Below are positions 1 to 8,500 of a DNA stretch of 12,143 nucleotides, piece by piece. Location: positions 1 through 12,143 of the forward strand of contig PMJN01000281.1 in the NCBI GenBank assembly GCA_003157445.1, read 5' to 3'. The translations under genes were made by a program, and so were the position numbers. Every line of letters starts with the position of its first letter. Within the stretch, counting starts at the first letter, position 1. Below the pieces are notes generated by a model that made no database searches, was not told the DNA's origin, and worked only from the letters and a program-made list of their open reading frames with translations. The DNA is from Micrococcales bacterium (lineage in GTDB: Bacteria; Actinomycetota; Actinomycetes; Actinomycetales; Dermatophilaceae).

Positions 1-5
1 CGTGT

Positions 6-97
6 CGGGCAGATCTCATGACCGCCAGCGGACAGTTCTCATGTCCGCCACCGGGCAGCTTCGTGGCCGTCTCCGGGCAGCTTCTCGTGTCCGCTGT
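6..97. repeat. Array of four 22-23 bp dyad repeats
   Basis: Four imperfect direct repeats begin at 6, 29, 52 and 74, spaced 23, 23 and 22 bases. Each starts CGGGCAG or CGGACAG, and six to eight bases after the first six it has TGACCG, TGTCCG, TGGCCG or TGTCCG, so each unit is itself an inverted repeat. The best copy is CGGACA (29-34) and TGTCCG (41-46). The first bases of the window (GTGTC before unit 1) look like the end of another copy, so the array probably continues to the left. Possible readings are the multiple terminal repeats of an IS21-like element, a row of operator sites, or plasmid-type iterons. The sequence alone does not decide between them. Confidence 0.75.
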
Positions 98-128
98 CAC
101 CAGGGCTCGAAGTCGTACTCTCTGCTCT

Positions 129-146
129 CGGACACGAAAGTGTGTC
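129..146. repeat. Degenerate fifth dyad at the HNH gene promoter
   Basis: CGGACA (129-134), a six-base spacer and TGTGTC (141-146) repeat the geometry of the best unit in the array at 6-97 (CGGACA-N6-TGTCCG), but the right half has diverged. Read another way it is a perfect GACAC-N6-GTGTC dyad (131-135 and 142-146). It lies where the -35 region of the downstream gene would be, so it could be an operator for that gene. This is inferred from position only. Confidence 0.4.
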
Positions 147-170
147 AGGGGTGCAAGATAAAATGAAGGT
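136..170 (+). promoter_or_regulatory. Probable leaderless promoter of the HNH gene
   Basis: A TAAAAT hexamer at 159-164 fits the TAnnnT form of an actinobacterial -10 box. The ATG at 171 starts seven bases after its end, where transcription would be expected to begin, so the mRNA may be leaderless, which is common in actinobacteria. The -35 region at the normal distance (about 136-141) is not close to TTGACA. A purine-rich GAAGG lies directly against the ATG, too close for a normal ribosome binding site. Confidence 0.35.
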
Positions 171-527
171 ATGAAGCAGCAACGCATAGTGAGTAACGGT
201 GACGATCTCTGCGCAGAAGCGGGCGTGGATACCCTCGACGAGTTGGGTGGGCTTCTTACTGGCCTGAAGTTTGAAATCATTGTCCGACCCGACGTGGGCA
301 CTGGTGCGGATCTTGAGGTCTATGCACCGACGAAGGGCCGAGGACAGGGCGAGTACTGGCCCTTGTCCTGGCCCGAGTTGCAGCAGTCAATATTTGACTT
401 CGAGAGGTTGATCGAGGAAGAAATGGACGAGTTTCGCGAGTCCATTGAAGAGCCCGACAAGCCCCCGGTGGCACTCCCGAGGCTGACCGGTTCGCAGCGA
501 CTGCACCTGATCCAGGGAGAACCCTGG

Positions 528-531
528 AAAA
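528..531 (+). other. First frameshift site in the HNH gene (AAAA)
   Basis: A four-A run marks where the frame open from 171 must give way to the frame that carries the rest of the HNH protein. The second frame has stops at 484 and 508, so the switch must come after 510. One extra A explains the change. I see no slippery heptamer or downstream stem typical of programmed frameshifting. Confidence 0.55.
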
Positions 532-1598
532 TACGCACTCGGGGACTTCATGGCAGATGCCAGGAATGGCCAGTACTGGTCCGCCTCTACGCACATGGCA
601 CGCGGCGACCTGCTTTTGTCAGTGTTGCAAACGCAGCCGCCGATGTTGGTGTGCCTCGAGCGGGCCAGGACCAAACCGAAGGGCCACAGCATCAATTTCG
701 AGGCCTTCGGCCTCTACCTCCACCGTCTGGTTCCTCTGCATGTGATCGAACAGAGGGCAGGAGTCACCCTGCCACCCGCGCCCGCGACTCTTCACAAGAA
801 GATGGCGTCTGCAGTGCTCGACGCAATTGCGACCGAAGTCAGCAACCCCACGGATTGGCTTGATTCCGTGGTTGGTGGGAGGTCAGATGGCCGGTGCCGC
901 GTACCCACTGGTGTTCAAGCTGCCGCCCTGATGGCCGCGCAGGGCGTGTGTCAAGCTTGCGGACGGGACTTTGGCGCGCTGCTTGACGGTCGGGGAATTG
1001 CCGGCTTGGAAGTCCATGATCTCAGTGAGCCCGCCTACTCCTCAGACAACACCAACGGCGACGACACGGACCCGCAGTCAGGGCGGCGCGCCGACTTGTC
1101 AGCCAAGACCCTCAAGGCACTTCGTAAGTTGGCTATTGCTGCCGGTTTCGACGCCGATGAGGTTTCCAGTGCCGACCGGGACCAGATCATCGAGTCCTTG
1201 ATTTGCGACGAATTCGTGGCGGATGACCCAGGCGAGAACGAGATCCCGCCGGAAGAGGACGACGAGTTCGGACCCTTCACCGGGGCGGAGGGCGATATGC
1301 AGTTCGAGCAGAAGAACTGGAACAGACCCCAGGCGATGTACACGCCCGAACACCGCGCAGGGACAGCGACGGACGACGAGGCCGATGAAGATGAAGATGA
1401 CGAGGACGAGGACGCGATCGTCGACACCGTCACGGGTCGCGACGACGAAATGAAACGATTCGCTGTCTTGTGTGGTGGATGCCATCTACTCGCACACTCA
1501 GTGGGTTCACCGTCAGTCGAAACCATCAGGCTTGCCTGGCGCCCAGCTTGCCGCCAATGTGAAGCCCACCCACCGAACACGATTCTGTGGGGTCTTCC

Positions 1599-1601
1599 GG
1601 G
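1599..1601 (+). other. Second frameshift site in the HNH gene (GGG)
   Basis: After ILWGLP the present frame turns into an Arg/Trp-rich stretch that stops at 1797. The +1-shifted frame instead gives AGPVDDPHVTYGGCDV and a CX2C zinc pair ending at 1705. One extra G in this run accounts for it. Confidence 0.65.
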
Positions 1602-1705
1602 CCGGACCAGTGGACGACCCACACGTCACGTATGGCGGCTGCGACGTCGATGGAGACCCTACACAGTGGCATTGCACGGACTGTGGCCATCAATGGGGCA
1701 GGTGA

Positions 1706-2087
1706 TCACGCTTAGCCATGTCCTTCGGCCCGATCGGCCGACCAGCCGCCGATCCTTTGCGACTAGGGCTTTGGCGTTCTTCCGCAAAGCGCCCTGATGC
1801 TGATGGCTGGTGAATCGCAAGCCCAGCGCCCGACCGAGACGGCCCTTCCACCTCATTCATGTTGGGCTTCTGTTGCCCCTGCGCTGTTGCGTCCGCATGG
1901 TTGTCGAGACCTCAACGCAGGATCCTGGCAAAGCCAGCGTCGACGAGCCCGGCGGTTCCCGGGTGCCGAAGACTGGACTGGCTGTCACGCAAGGATCCTC
2001 ACCTAGGATTTGCTGGGTTTCAACATTTCGATGTTATGGATCGCTCTAAAGCGTGGCCGCCGGTTGTCTTTCGCTAGGGTTCGGGAT
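1706..2087. other. Gene-poor stretch between HNH gene and ATPase stub
   Basis: About 380 bases with no convincing gene. The short open frames here (for example 1797-2006, 1810-2049 and 1859-2077) overlap each other in different frames, are rich in Arg, Pro and Ser, and show no family motif. The only structures I see are an imperfect hairpin at 1766-1794 and a short ATCCT-N5-AGGAT dyad at 1995-2009. It may be scar sequence left by recombination. Confidence 0.5.
1766..1794 (+). terminator. Weak hairpin downstream of the HNH gene
   Basis: GGGC at 1766-1769 can pair with GCCC at 1791-1794, and TTTG at 1770-1773 with CAAA at 1785-1788, leaving a GC bulge and an imperfect tip. There is no T-run after it. 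It lies 61 bases past the restored stop of the HNH gene. It could be a weak terminator or mean nothing. Confidence 0.2.
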
Positions 2088-2246
2088 GTGCAGGAACTGG
2101 ACCCGCATGTCCTGGGCGTCTTGTTCGGGTCTACCCCGGGCCTAGAGCCCCGCTACCTGATGTTTCAGCCGGGTTTCACGGTGCTCCACGCGTTTAACGG
2201 AGCGGGAAAGACAAGAACGTTGGCCGGCCGTGTTCATTGTTCATAG
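2088..2246 (+). pseudogene. 5' stub of a P-loop ATPase-like gene
   Basis: From GTG 2088 this frame gives about 52 residues that include PGFTVLHAFNGAGKTRTL, a beta strand followed by a Walker A-like loop, as found at the start of SMC/RecF/AAA-type ATPases (usual form GxNGxGKT). The first Gly of the loop is Ala here. After the loop the frame continues only as AGRVHCS and stops at 2246, so the rest of the ATPase (signature and Walker B parts) is missing. In-frame starts at 2010 (TTG) and 2031 (ATG) also exist. It overlaps the recC start (2230), which suggests a deletion or insertion joined a truncated ATPase gene directly to recC. I cannot assign its function. An HNH gene followed by an ATPase gene recalls two-gene nuclease/ATPase defence modules, but that is only a guess. 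Confidence 0.4.
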
Positions 2247-5200
2247 GGCTGCCAGCGGTGACGTCCTGGCGCGAGCTCTCGCCGATTTGCTGAGCGCGCC
2301 CGGAGATGACCCGTTCGCGCCCGAGATAGTCGCCGTGCCAGCCCGGGGTGTCGAGCGGTGGCTTGCTCAGCGGTTGTCTCATGTGCTGGGGGCGACCAGT
2401 GGCGATGGGGTGTGCGCCAACGTGCTCTTCCCCTGGCCGAGCACGCTTCTGGACGAAGCGGTCCAGTCTGCGTCAGCCGAGCACGCGGAAGCGGTCGAGC
2501 TGTGGGCACCGCAACGATCCATGTGGCCGCTGCTGGAAGTCATCGACGCGTCTATCCCGGCCGCGCCGTGGTGCCGTCCCCTGGCGCAGTACCTCGGGAC
2601 CGGCGAGCAGGACAAGGGTCGACGGCTCGCCGTGGCTAGCCGTCTCGCGCACCTGTTCGACGAGTATGGCCAGTCGCGACCGGAAATGGTGCGCGCCTGG
2701 GCCGACGGGCGGGTCGAGCGCGGCGACGGCACCGCGCTCGAAGATGACCTTCGATGGCAGGCCGAACTATGGCGCCTGCTGCGAGACCAGCTGGGCACCC
2801 CTTCCCCGGCAGAGCTACTCGCCGGGGCATGCGAGAGGTTGCGTGAGGATCCGGCACGCAGCAGCCTGCCGGAGCGGATCTCCGTGTTCGGAGCCAGCCG
2901 CCTGTCACCGGCGCGGCTCACGGTCCTGGCGGCACTGGCCGAGCATCGCGACGTGCATCTGTGGCTGCACCACGCCTCACCGGCGCTTTGGGAGAAGGTA
3001 AAACTCTCTAACGGCGAGCTGAGGCGGCATGATGACGTTGCTCGGCGCCAGCTGGTCAACCCGTTGCTGACCTCGCTGTCTCGCGACGTCCTCGAGCTGC
3101 AGCAGCTCATCACCCGCTGCGACCCGGAAGCGACCGACGTTCTGCACCCGTCCGGCCCGCTTCCGGACACCCTGCTCGGCCGGCTGAAGCAGGACCTGGC
3201 CGCAGACCGGGTCCAGTCCCAACCGCCGCCGATGAACGCTGGGGACCGCAGCGTGCAGGTACACGCGTGTCACGGGCGCACCCGCCAGGTGGAGGTGCTG
3301 CGCGAGGTGATCCTCGGCCTGCTCGCAGGCGAACCCAGCCTCGAGCCGCGCGACGTGCTTGTGATGTGCCCGGACATCGAGGCCTTCGCCCCGATCATCG
3401 CCTCGACGTTCTCCCTGGGCGCCCAGGAGTCCGCCGCCCACCCGGCGGCACGTTTGCGGGTACGGCTGGCGGACCGGGCGCTGCGGCAGACCAACGCACT
3501 TCTGGCCGTGCTGTCCCAGCTGCTCGAGCTCGGCACCGCACGCCTGAGCGCCTCCCAGGTGCTCGACCTGGCAGGCACTCCCCCGGTGCGAGAGCGTTTC
3601 GGTTTCGATGACGACGAGGTCGAACGACTACGGGACTGGACTGTGAGCGCCGGGGTGCGCTGGGGTCTGGACCGCGACCACCGGCGCACCTGGCAGCTCG
3701 GCGAGGTTGAGCAGGGCACCTGGCGGGCCGGGCTCGACCGGCTACTGCTCGGCGCAACGATGGAAGGCGCCTTCGAGAGCTTCCGCGCCGTGGTCCCCCT
3801 GGACGACGTTGACAGCTCCGACATCGACCTGGCCGGGCGGTTCGCCGAGATGGTCGACCGACTGGCTGCGGCGCAGCTGCTGATGTCTGGCAGGCACACC
3901 GCCGAGGAGTGGATGGCGGGTCTGCAGGACGCGGTGCTGGCCCTGGCGGCCGCGGCACCCGCGGCGGCTTGGCAGGAGATGCAGCTGCGTTCGGAGCTGG
4001 CTGACGTTGCGCAAGCCGCAGCGGGGAGCCAGTCAGAGCTCGCCCTGGCTGATGTGCGTGCCCTGCTGGAGGGCGCCCTGGCCGGGCGGCCTACCAGGGC
4101 AAGCTTTCGGACGGGCACGCTAACCGTGTGCACGCTGGTACCGATGCGCTCGGTGCCACACCGGGTCGTGTGCCTGCTGGGCCTGGACGACGGGGTATTC
4201 CCCCGGCAGAGCATCCACGACGGCGACGATGTCCTGGCCCGCGACCCGTGGGTGGGCGAGCGCGACCCGCGCAGCGAGGACCGCCAGCTGCTGCTCGACG
4301 CGATCTGCGCCGCCGAAGACCACCTGGTCATCACCTACTCCGGGGCGGACGAGCGCACCGGCGCCCCCGTACCCCCTGCCGTGCCGCTCGGTGAGCTGCT
4401 TGACTCCTTCGACGCAACCGCGACAGCCGCGGGCGGGCGGGTACGTGAGGTGGTCACCACCCACCACCCGCTGCAGCCTTTCGACCCGCGGAACTTCACC
4501 GCGGGCGCCCTGCAGACGGCGGGGCCGTTCAGCTTCGACCCCCTGGGATTCGCCGGCGCTCTAGCTGCTGCCGGGCCGCGCAGCGAGCCGGAGCCCTTCC
4601 TGGCCGCGCCGCTTCCGCCGGCCACGACCGGGGAGGTTCACCTGTCCGAACTGCACCGTCTGCTGGAGCACCCGGCCCGAGGCTTTTTGCGCCAGCGTCT
4701 TCAGGTGGCCGAGACCAGAAGCCAGGACGAGCCGGCCGACGCGTTGCCAGTCCAGCTGGACGGCCTCGAGCTGTGGGCGGTCGGCGATCGGGTGCTCAAA
4801 GAGCGGCTGGCCGGGCTCGACGCTGCCGCCTGCATGAGGCTGGAGCAACAGCGCGGCTCTGTGCCCCCCGGCCCGCTAGGAGCCGCCTGCTTGCAGGAGG
4901 TCGGCCATGCGGTCGAGACGCTCATCGTTGCCACTGCCACGGAGCGCGAGCAGGACCCGGAGTCCTTCGACGTGGATGTCGCCCTGACCGGCGGCTCCCG
5001 GCTCATCGGCACCGTCGGGGGCGTGCGGGCCGGCACGCTCCTCACGCTGACGTTTTCCAAGCTCGCCGAAAGGCACCGACTGCAGGCATGGATCGACCTC
5101 GTGGCGTTGAGCGTCGCCCACCCCGACCGTCAGTGGCGCGCCGTGACGGTCGGGCATGGCAGCAAGAAAGGCCCCCAGACCAGCCTGCTCGGCCCGCTGA

Positions 5201-5574
5201 CCCCAGGCGAGGCGTCAACGGCCCTGGAGGAACTGGTCGCCCTCTACCGCGCCGGGCTGCGCTCACCGCTGCCGCTTCCGGTCAAGACCGGCGGCGAGTA
5301 CGCCCTATACCGGGGGCACGGCGTCAGCGTTCAGGTAGCCCAGAAGAACGCCGGCAAGAAGTGGCAGGGCGATAGGTTCTCCGGTGAGCAGGACGAGGCC
5401 GAACACGTCCTGATCTACGGACCGGATGCACCGCTGTCAGTTCTGACGTCCCAGCGGCCGGAACCGGGCGAGGGCGGCCCCGGCTGGCCCGCCGGCGAGA
5501 GCGACCGGTTCGGGCTGCTCGCACGCCGCCTATGGGGCCGGCTGCTGGACGCCGAAGGACCGGGGCAGCCGTGA
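2230..5574 (+). CDS. recC: RecC subunit of RecBCD exonuclease V
   Basis: RecC is the non-catalytic scaffold of RecBCD. In the well-studied enzyme it splits the duplex, guides the 3' strand to the RecB nuclease and recognises Chi. The 1114-residue product, close to the 1122 of E. coli, matches from the first residues (FIVHRA, then DDPFAPEIVAVPARGVERWL, about 27-46). VQVHACHGRTRQVEVLREVI (from about 342) and PRDVLVMCPDIEAF (from about 373) follow; next come RFGFDDDEVERLRDW and the signature LVPMRSVPHRVVCLLGLDDG (about 636-655) ending VFPRQ. No P-loop is present, as expected. GTG 2230 is chosen because RecC homology starts there. It has no clear ribosome binding site and lies within the ATPase stub, so the native upstream region may be lost. 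It overlaps recB by four bases (GTGA), implying translational coupling. The Chi sequence cannot be read from this gene. Confidence 0.95.
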   Translation: MFIVHRAASGDVLARALADLLSAPGDDPFAPEIVAVPARGVERWLAQRLSHVLGATSGDGVCANVLFPWPSTLLDEAVQSASAEHAEAVELWAPQRSMWPLLEVIDASIPAAPWCRPLAQYLGTGEQDKGRRLAVASRLAHLFDEYGQSRPEMVRAWADGRVERGDGTALEDDLRWQAELWRLLRDQLGTPSPAELLAGACERLREDPARSSLPERISVFGASRLSPARLTVLAALAEHRDVHLWLHHASPALWEKVKLSNGELRRHDDVARRQLVNPLLTSLSRDVLELQQLITRCDPEATDVLHPSGPLPDTLLGRLKQDLAADRVQSQPPPMNAGDRSVQVHACHGRTRQVEVLREVILGLLAGEPSLEPRDVLVMCPDIEAFAPIIASTFSLGAQESAAHPAARLRVRLADRALRQTNALLAVLSQLLELGTARLSASQVLDLAGTPPVRERFGFDDDEVERLRDWTVSAGVRWGLDRDHRRTWQLGEVEQGTWRAGLDRLLLGATMEGAFESFRAVVPLDDVDSSDIDLAGRFAEMVDRLAAAQLLMSGRHTAEEWMAGLQDAVLALAAAAPAAAWQEMQLRSELADVAQAAAGSQSELALADVRALLEGALAGRPTRASFRTGTLTVCTLVPMRSVPHRVVCLLGLDDGVFPRQSIHDGDDVLARDPWVGERDPRSEDRQLLLDAICAAEDHLVITYSGADERTGAPVPPAVPLGELLDSFDATATAAGGRVREVVTTHHPLQPFDPRNFTAGALQTAGPFSFDPLGFAGALAAAGPRSEPEPFLAAPLPPATTGEVHLSELHRLLEHPARGFLRQRLQVAETRSQDEPADALPVQLDGLELWAVGDRVLKERLAGLDAAACMRLEQQRGSVPPGPLGAACLQEVGHAVETLIVATATEREQDPESFDVDVALTGGSRLIGTVGGVRAGTLLTLTFSKLAERHRLQAWIDLVALSVAHPDRQWRAVTVGHGSKKGPQTSLLGPLTPGEASTALEELVALYRAGLRSPLPLPVKTGGEYALYRGHGVSVQVAQKNAGKKWQGDRFSGEQDEAEHVLIYGPDAPLSVLTSQRPEPGEGGPGWPAGESDRFGLLARRLWGRLLDAEGPGQP

Positions 5575-8500
5575 CCATCCCTGTCCCGGCGCCCGAGGCG
5601 TTCAACCTGCTGGGCCCGCTGCCAGCGGGCACCACCGTGCTGGAGGCCAGCGCAGGTACCGGCAAGACGTTCACCATCGCAGGTCTGGTCGCGCGCTACG
5701 TCGCCGAGGGCGTCGCCACGATGGACGAGCTGCTCGTGGTCAGCTTCAGCCGCGAGTCGACCCGCGAGCTGCGCGAACGAGTCCGCGAACGCCTGGTGAG
5801 CGCCCGCGACGGGCTGGTTGACCCGGCCGCCGTGCCGCCGGGCGACGACGTGCTCGCCTACCTCGCGGGCGCCGATCCGGCCACGGTCGCCCTGCGTGGC
5901 CGCCGGCTGCAGGAGGCACTGACCGTCTTCGACGCCGCGACCGTGACGACCACCCATGGTTTCTGCCAGCAGGTGCTCACCGCTTTGGGCACCGCTGGCG
6001 ACCACGACCTCGGGGCGGCCCTGATCGAGAACATCGCCGACCTGGTCGTGGAGGTCGCCGACGACCTGTACGTGCGCAAATGGGGCAGCCCCGCGGCAGG
6101 CCCGCCAGCGATGTCCCGGGCGGACTTCCTCCAGCTCGCCTCAGACTCGGCGACCGACCCGGCCACCCACCTGCTGCCCGACGATCCGGCCGCGGCGGGG
6201 CTGCCCGCGCTGCGCGCCCGCATCGCACAGGCGATCCGCAGCGAGGTCGACTTCCGCAAGCGTCGCCTGCACCTCATCGACTACGACGACATGCTGATCC
6301 GGCTGGCCGACACTCTGACTGACGCGGACTCTGGGCCGGTCGCCCGAGGCCGGCTGCGCGACCGTTACCGCGTTGTACTCGTGGACGAGTTCCAGGACAC
6401 CGACCCGGTCCAGTGGAGCATCTTGAGGAACGCCTTCCACGGGCACCGCACGATGGTGCTCATAGGTGACCCCAAGCAAGCCATCTACGGGTTCCGCGGA
6501 GCCGACGTACACGCCTACCTCGAGGCGAAGCAGTCGGCCGCCAGCGTGGCCACCCTGCCCACGAACTGGCGCAGCGACGCGCTGCTGCTGGCCGGTATGG
6601 ACGCGGTCTTGCAGGGTGCCGCGCTCGGCGACCCGCGCATCCGCGTCCTGCCGGTGACCGCGGCACACCACGGCCGGCTGGTCGAAACGCCCGTCCCAGT
6701 GCAGTTGCGCGTGCTGGGCCGCGACGGCCTGACGATCGGACGCACCGGCACCGGGAGCACCGGTGAGGCCAGGGAGGCGATCGGTCGTGACCTCGCCGCC
6801 CAGGTCGTGGCGCTGCTCTCCGGCGGTGCCCGCGTTCAACCCCGTGGCGGCGGCCCCAAGCGGCCGGTCCTGCCGGGCGACATCGCTGTGCTGGTCCGCA
6901 ACAACAAGCATGCGCTGGTAGTGCAGTCGTGCCTGCGCGCAGTGGACGTGCCGGTCGTGCTGACGGGAAAGACAAGCGTCTTCGCAACAGAAGCGGCGGC
7001 CCAGTGGCAGCTGCTGCTGGAGGCCTTGGAGCAGCCGCACCGCACAACCCGCGTGCGCCGGCTGGCGCTCAGCTGCTTCGTGGGCCTGAGCGCAACTGAG
7101 CTTGATACGCGCGGGGAGCCGTACGCCGACGACCTCGCCCTGAAGCTGCGCGTCTGGGGAAAGGTCTTGGCCGACCGCGGCGTGGCTGCGATGTTCGAAA
7201 CCGTATCCCTGTCCGAGCAGCTGCAGCCCCGAGTACTCGGGCAGGTAGGCGGCGAACGGCTTCTCACCGACCTGCGTCACATTGCGCAGGCGCTGCACGA
7301 GGCGGCCCTGCAAGGTCAGCTCGGCCTAGCGGCACTGCTGGTGTGGCTACGGCGCCGACGCGACGAAGCGGCACAAGAAGGCGGTCAGGAACGCAGCCGG
7401 CGCCTGGAGACCGACGCAGAAGCAGTGCAGGTCATTACCGTGCACACCAGCAAGGGCCTGGAGTTCCCCGTCGTGATGGTCCCCTTCGCCTGGGACCTGT
7501 TCGCGCGCAACGACCCGGCCACCGCCGTCTTCCACGACGAGCAGGACCATCGGGTACGCGACGTCGGCGGCAAGGGCAGCCCCGACTGGGCCACGCACGT
7601 GAAGAAACACAAGCAGGAAGAGGTGAACGACGAACTGCGGCTCACCTACGTCGCCATGACCCGGGCCCAGGCCCACCTCGTGCTGTGGTGGGCCCCGACC
7701 TTCAACACCCCCCAGTCGCCCCTGCACCGACTCCTGCTGCACGACGATCCGACGACGGTCGCGCCACTGTCCATCGTCGTACCTACCGACGATCTGGCAC
7801 TGGCCGCCTTCCGCGACCGGGCCGCGGCCAGCGGAGGCGGGCTAGCCATCGAGCTGATCGCCCCTGGTCCGCTCGCGGCCTGGTCACCACCTCATGAGCC
7901 GTCGCCCACCCTCGAAGTCGCCGACTTCACCCGCCAGCTGGACGCAGGCTGGCGGCGCACCTCCTACAGCGCCCTGACATCGGCCGCGCACGATCAAGGA
8001 CCACAGCTGGGCAGCGAACCAGAGGTGCCGAACAAGGACGACGAGGCCGACCTGGAGGAGGTCCAGGCCGACTCCGACTCAGCCGACGATCCCCTGCGTA
8101 CAACGGTGTCGGCCTGGGACACACTGCCAGCCGGGCCCGACTTCGGCACCCTGGTGCACATCGTGCTGGAACATCTGGACGACCCGGGCACCCCCGACAC
8201 GGTGCGCGCTACCGTCGCCGCGCAGGTCGCGCGGTTCGCCCCAGACACCGACGCCGAACAGCTGACCACCGGACTACTCGCCGCCCTCGCCACACCGCTG
8301 GGACCCCTCAGCGACGCGGCGGCCCTGCGGGACATCCCGGCGGCCGACCGGCTGCGCGAGCTCGACTTCGAGCTGCCGCTCGGCGGGGGCGACGAACCGA
8401 ACCCGGCCCGGGTCATGCTCGCCGACCTGGCGCCGCTGTGGCGCAAGCACTGTCCGGACGGCCCACTCGCCACCTACGCCGACGCGCTCGCCGCCCTGGC

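Larger units (their letters stand above)
171..1705 (+). pseudogene. HNH endonuclease-like gene, two frameshifts
   Basis: This reads as one protein of about 510 residues spread over three frames. It is open from ATG 171, switches at the A-run 528-531 into the frame with ATG 550, and switches again at the G-run 1599-1601 into a frame that stops at 1705. Removing one A joins GEPWK to YALGDFMADARNGQYW; removing one G joins ILWGLP to AGPVDDPHV. The HNH zinc scaffold is visible as CQAC (Cys codons at 949 and 958), GLEVHDLS (His 1015, Asp 1018) and CGGCHLLAH (1471-1497). A C-terminal zinc segment follows, with Cys codons at 1640, 1673 and 1682. Between the HNH halves lie about 150 residues: a Rho_N/SAP-like helical stretch (about 1099-1203) and a very acidic run (1372-1416). 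Asp replaces the usual second His of the metal motif, so activity is doubtful. As the sequence stands, the separate pieces are 171-863 and 550-1797. ATG 550 has a weak GGGGA upstream, so a separate second gene cannot be excluded. The substrate is unknown. Confidence 0.7.

Noticed and set aside
528..1601. Programmed ribosomal frameshifting in the HNH gene
   Set aside because: Two shifts would be needed, and neither run forms a standard slippery heptamer with a downstream stem; simple insertions explain both.
1797..2077. Small overlapping open frames after the HNH gene
   Set aside because: Mutually overlapping, no motif, no ribosome binding site; treated as non-coding.
3270..4334. 354-codon open frame on the - strand inside recC
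   Set aside because: A shadow of a GC-rich gene: low complexity (Ser/Arg-rich), no motif, and recC on the + strand is certain.
5532..5570. Earlier recB start at 5532
   Set aside because: It would overlap recC by more than 40 bases and add MGPAAGRRRTGAA, which has no RecB likeness. GTG 5571 has a four-base overlap and a purine-rich site upstream.
6141..7313. 390-codon open frame on the - strand inside recB
   Set aside because: A shadow frame caused by high third-position GC; no recognisable domain.
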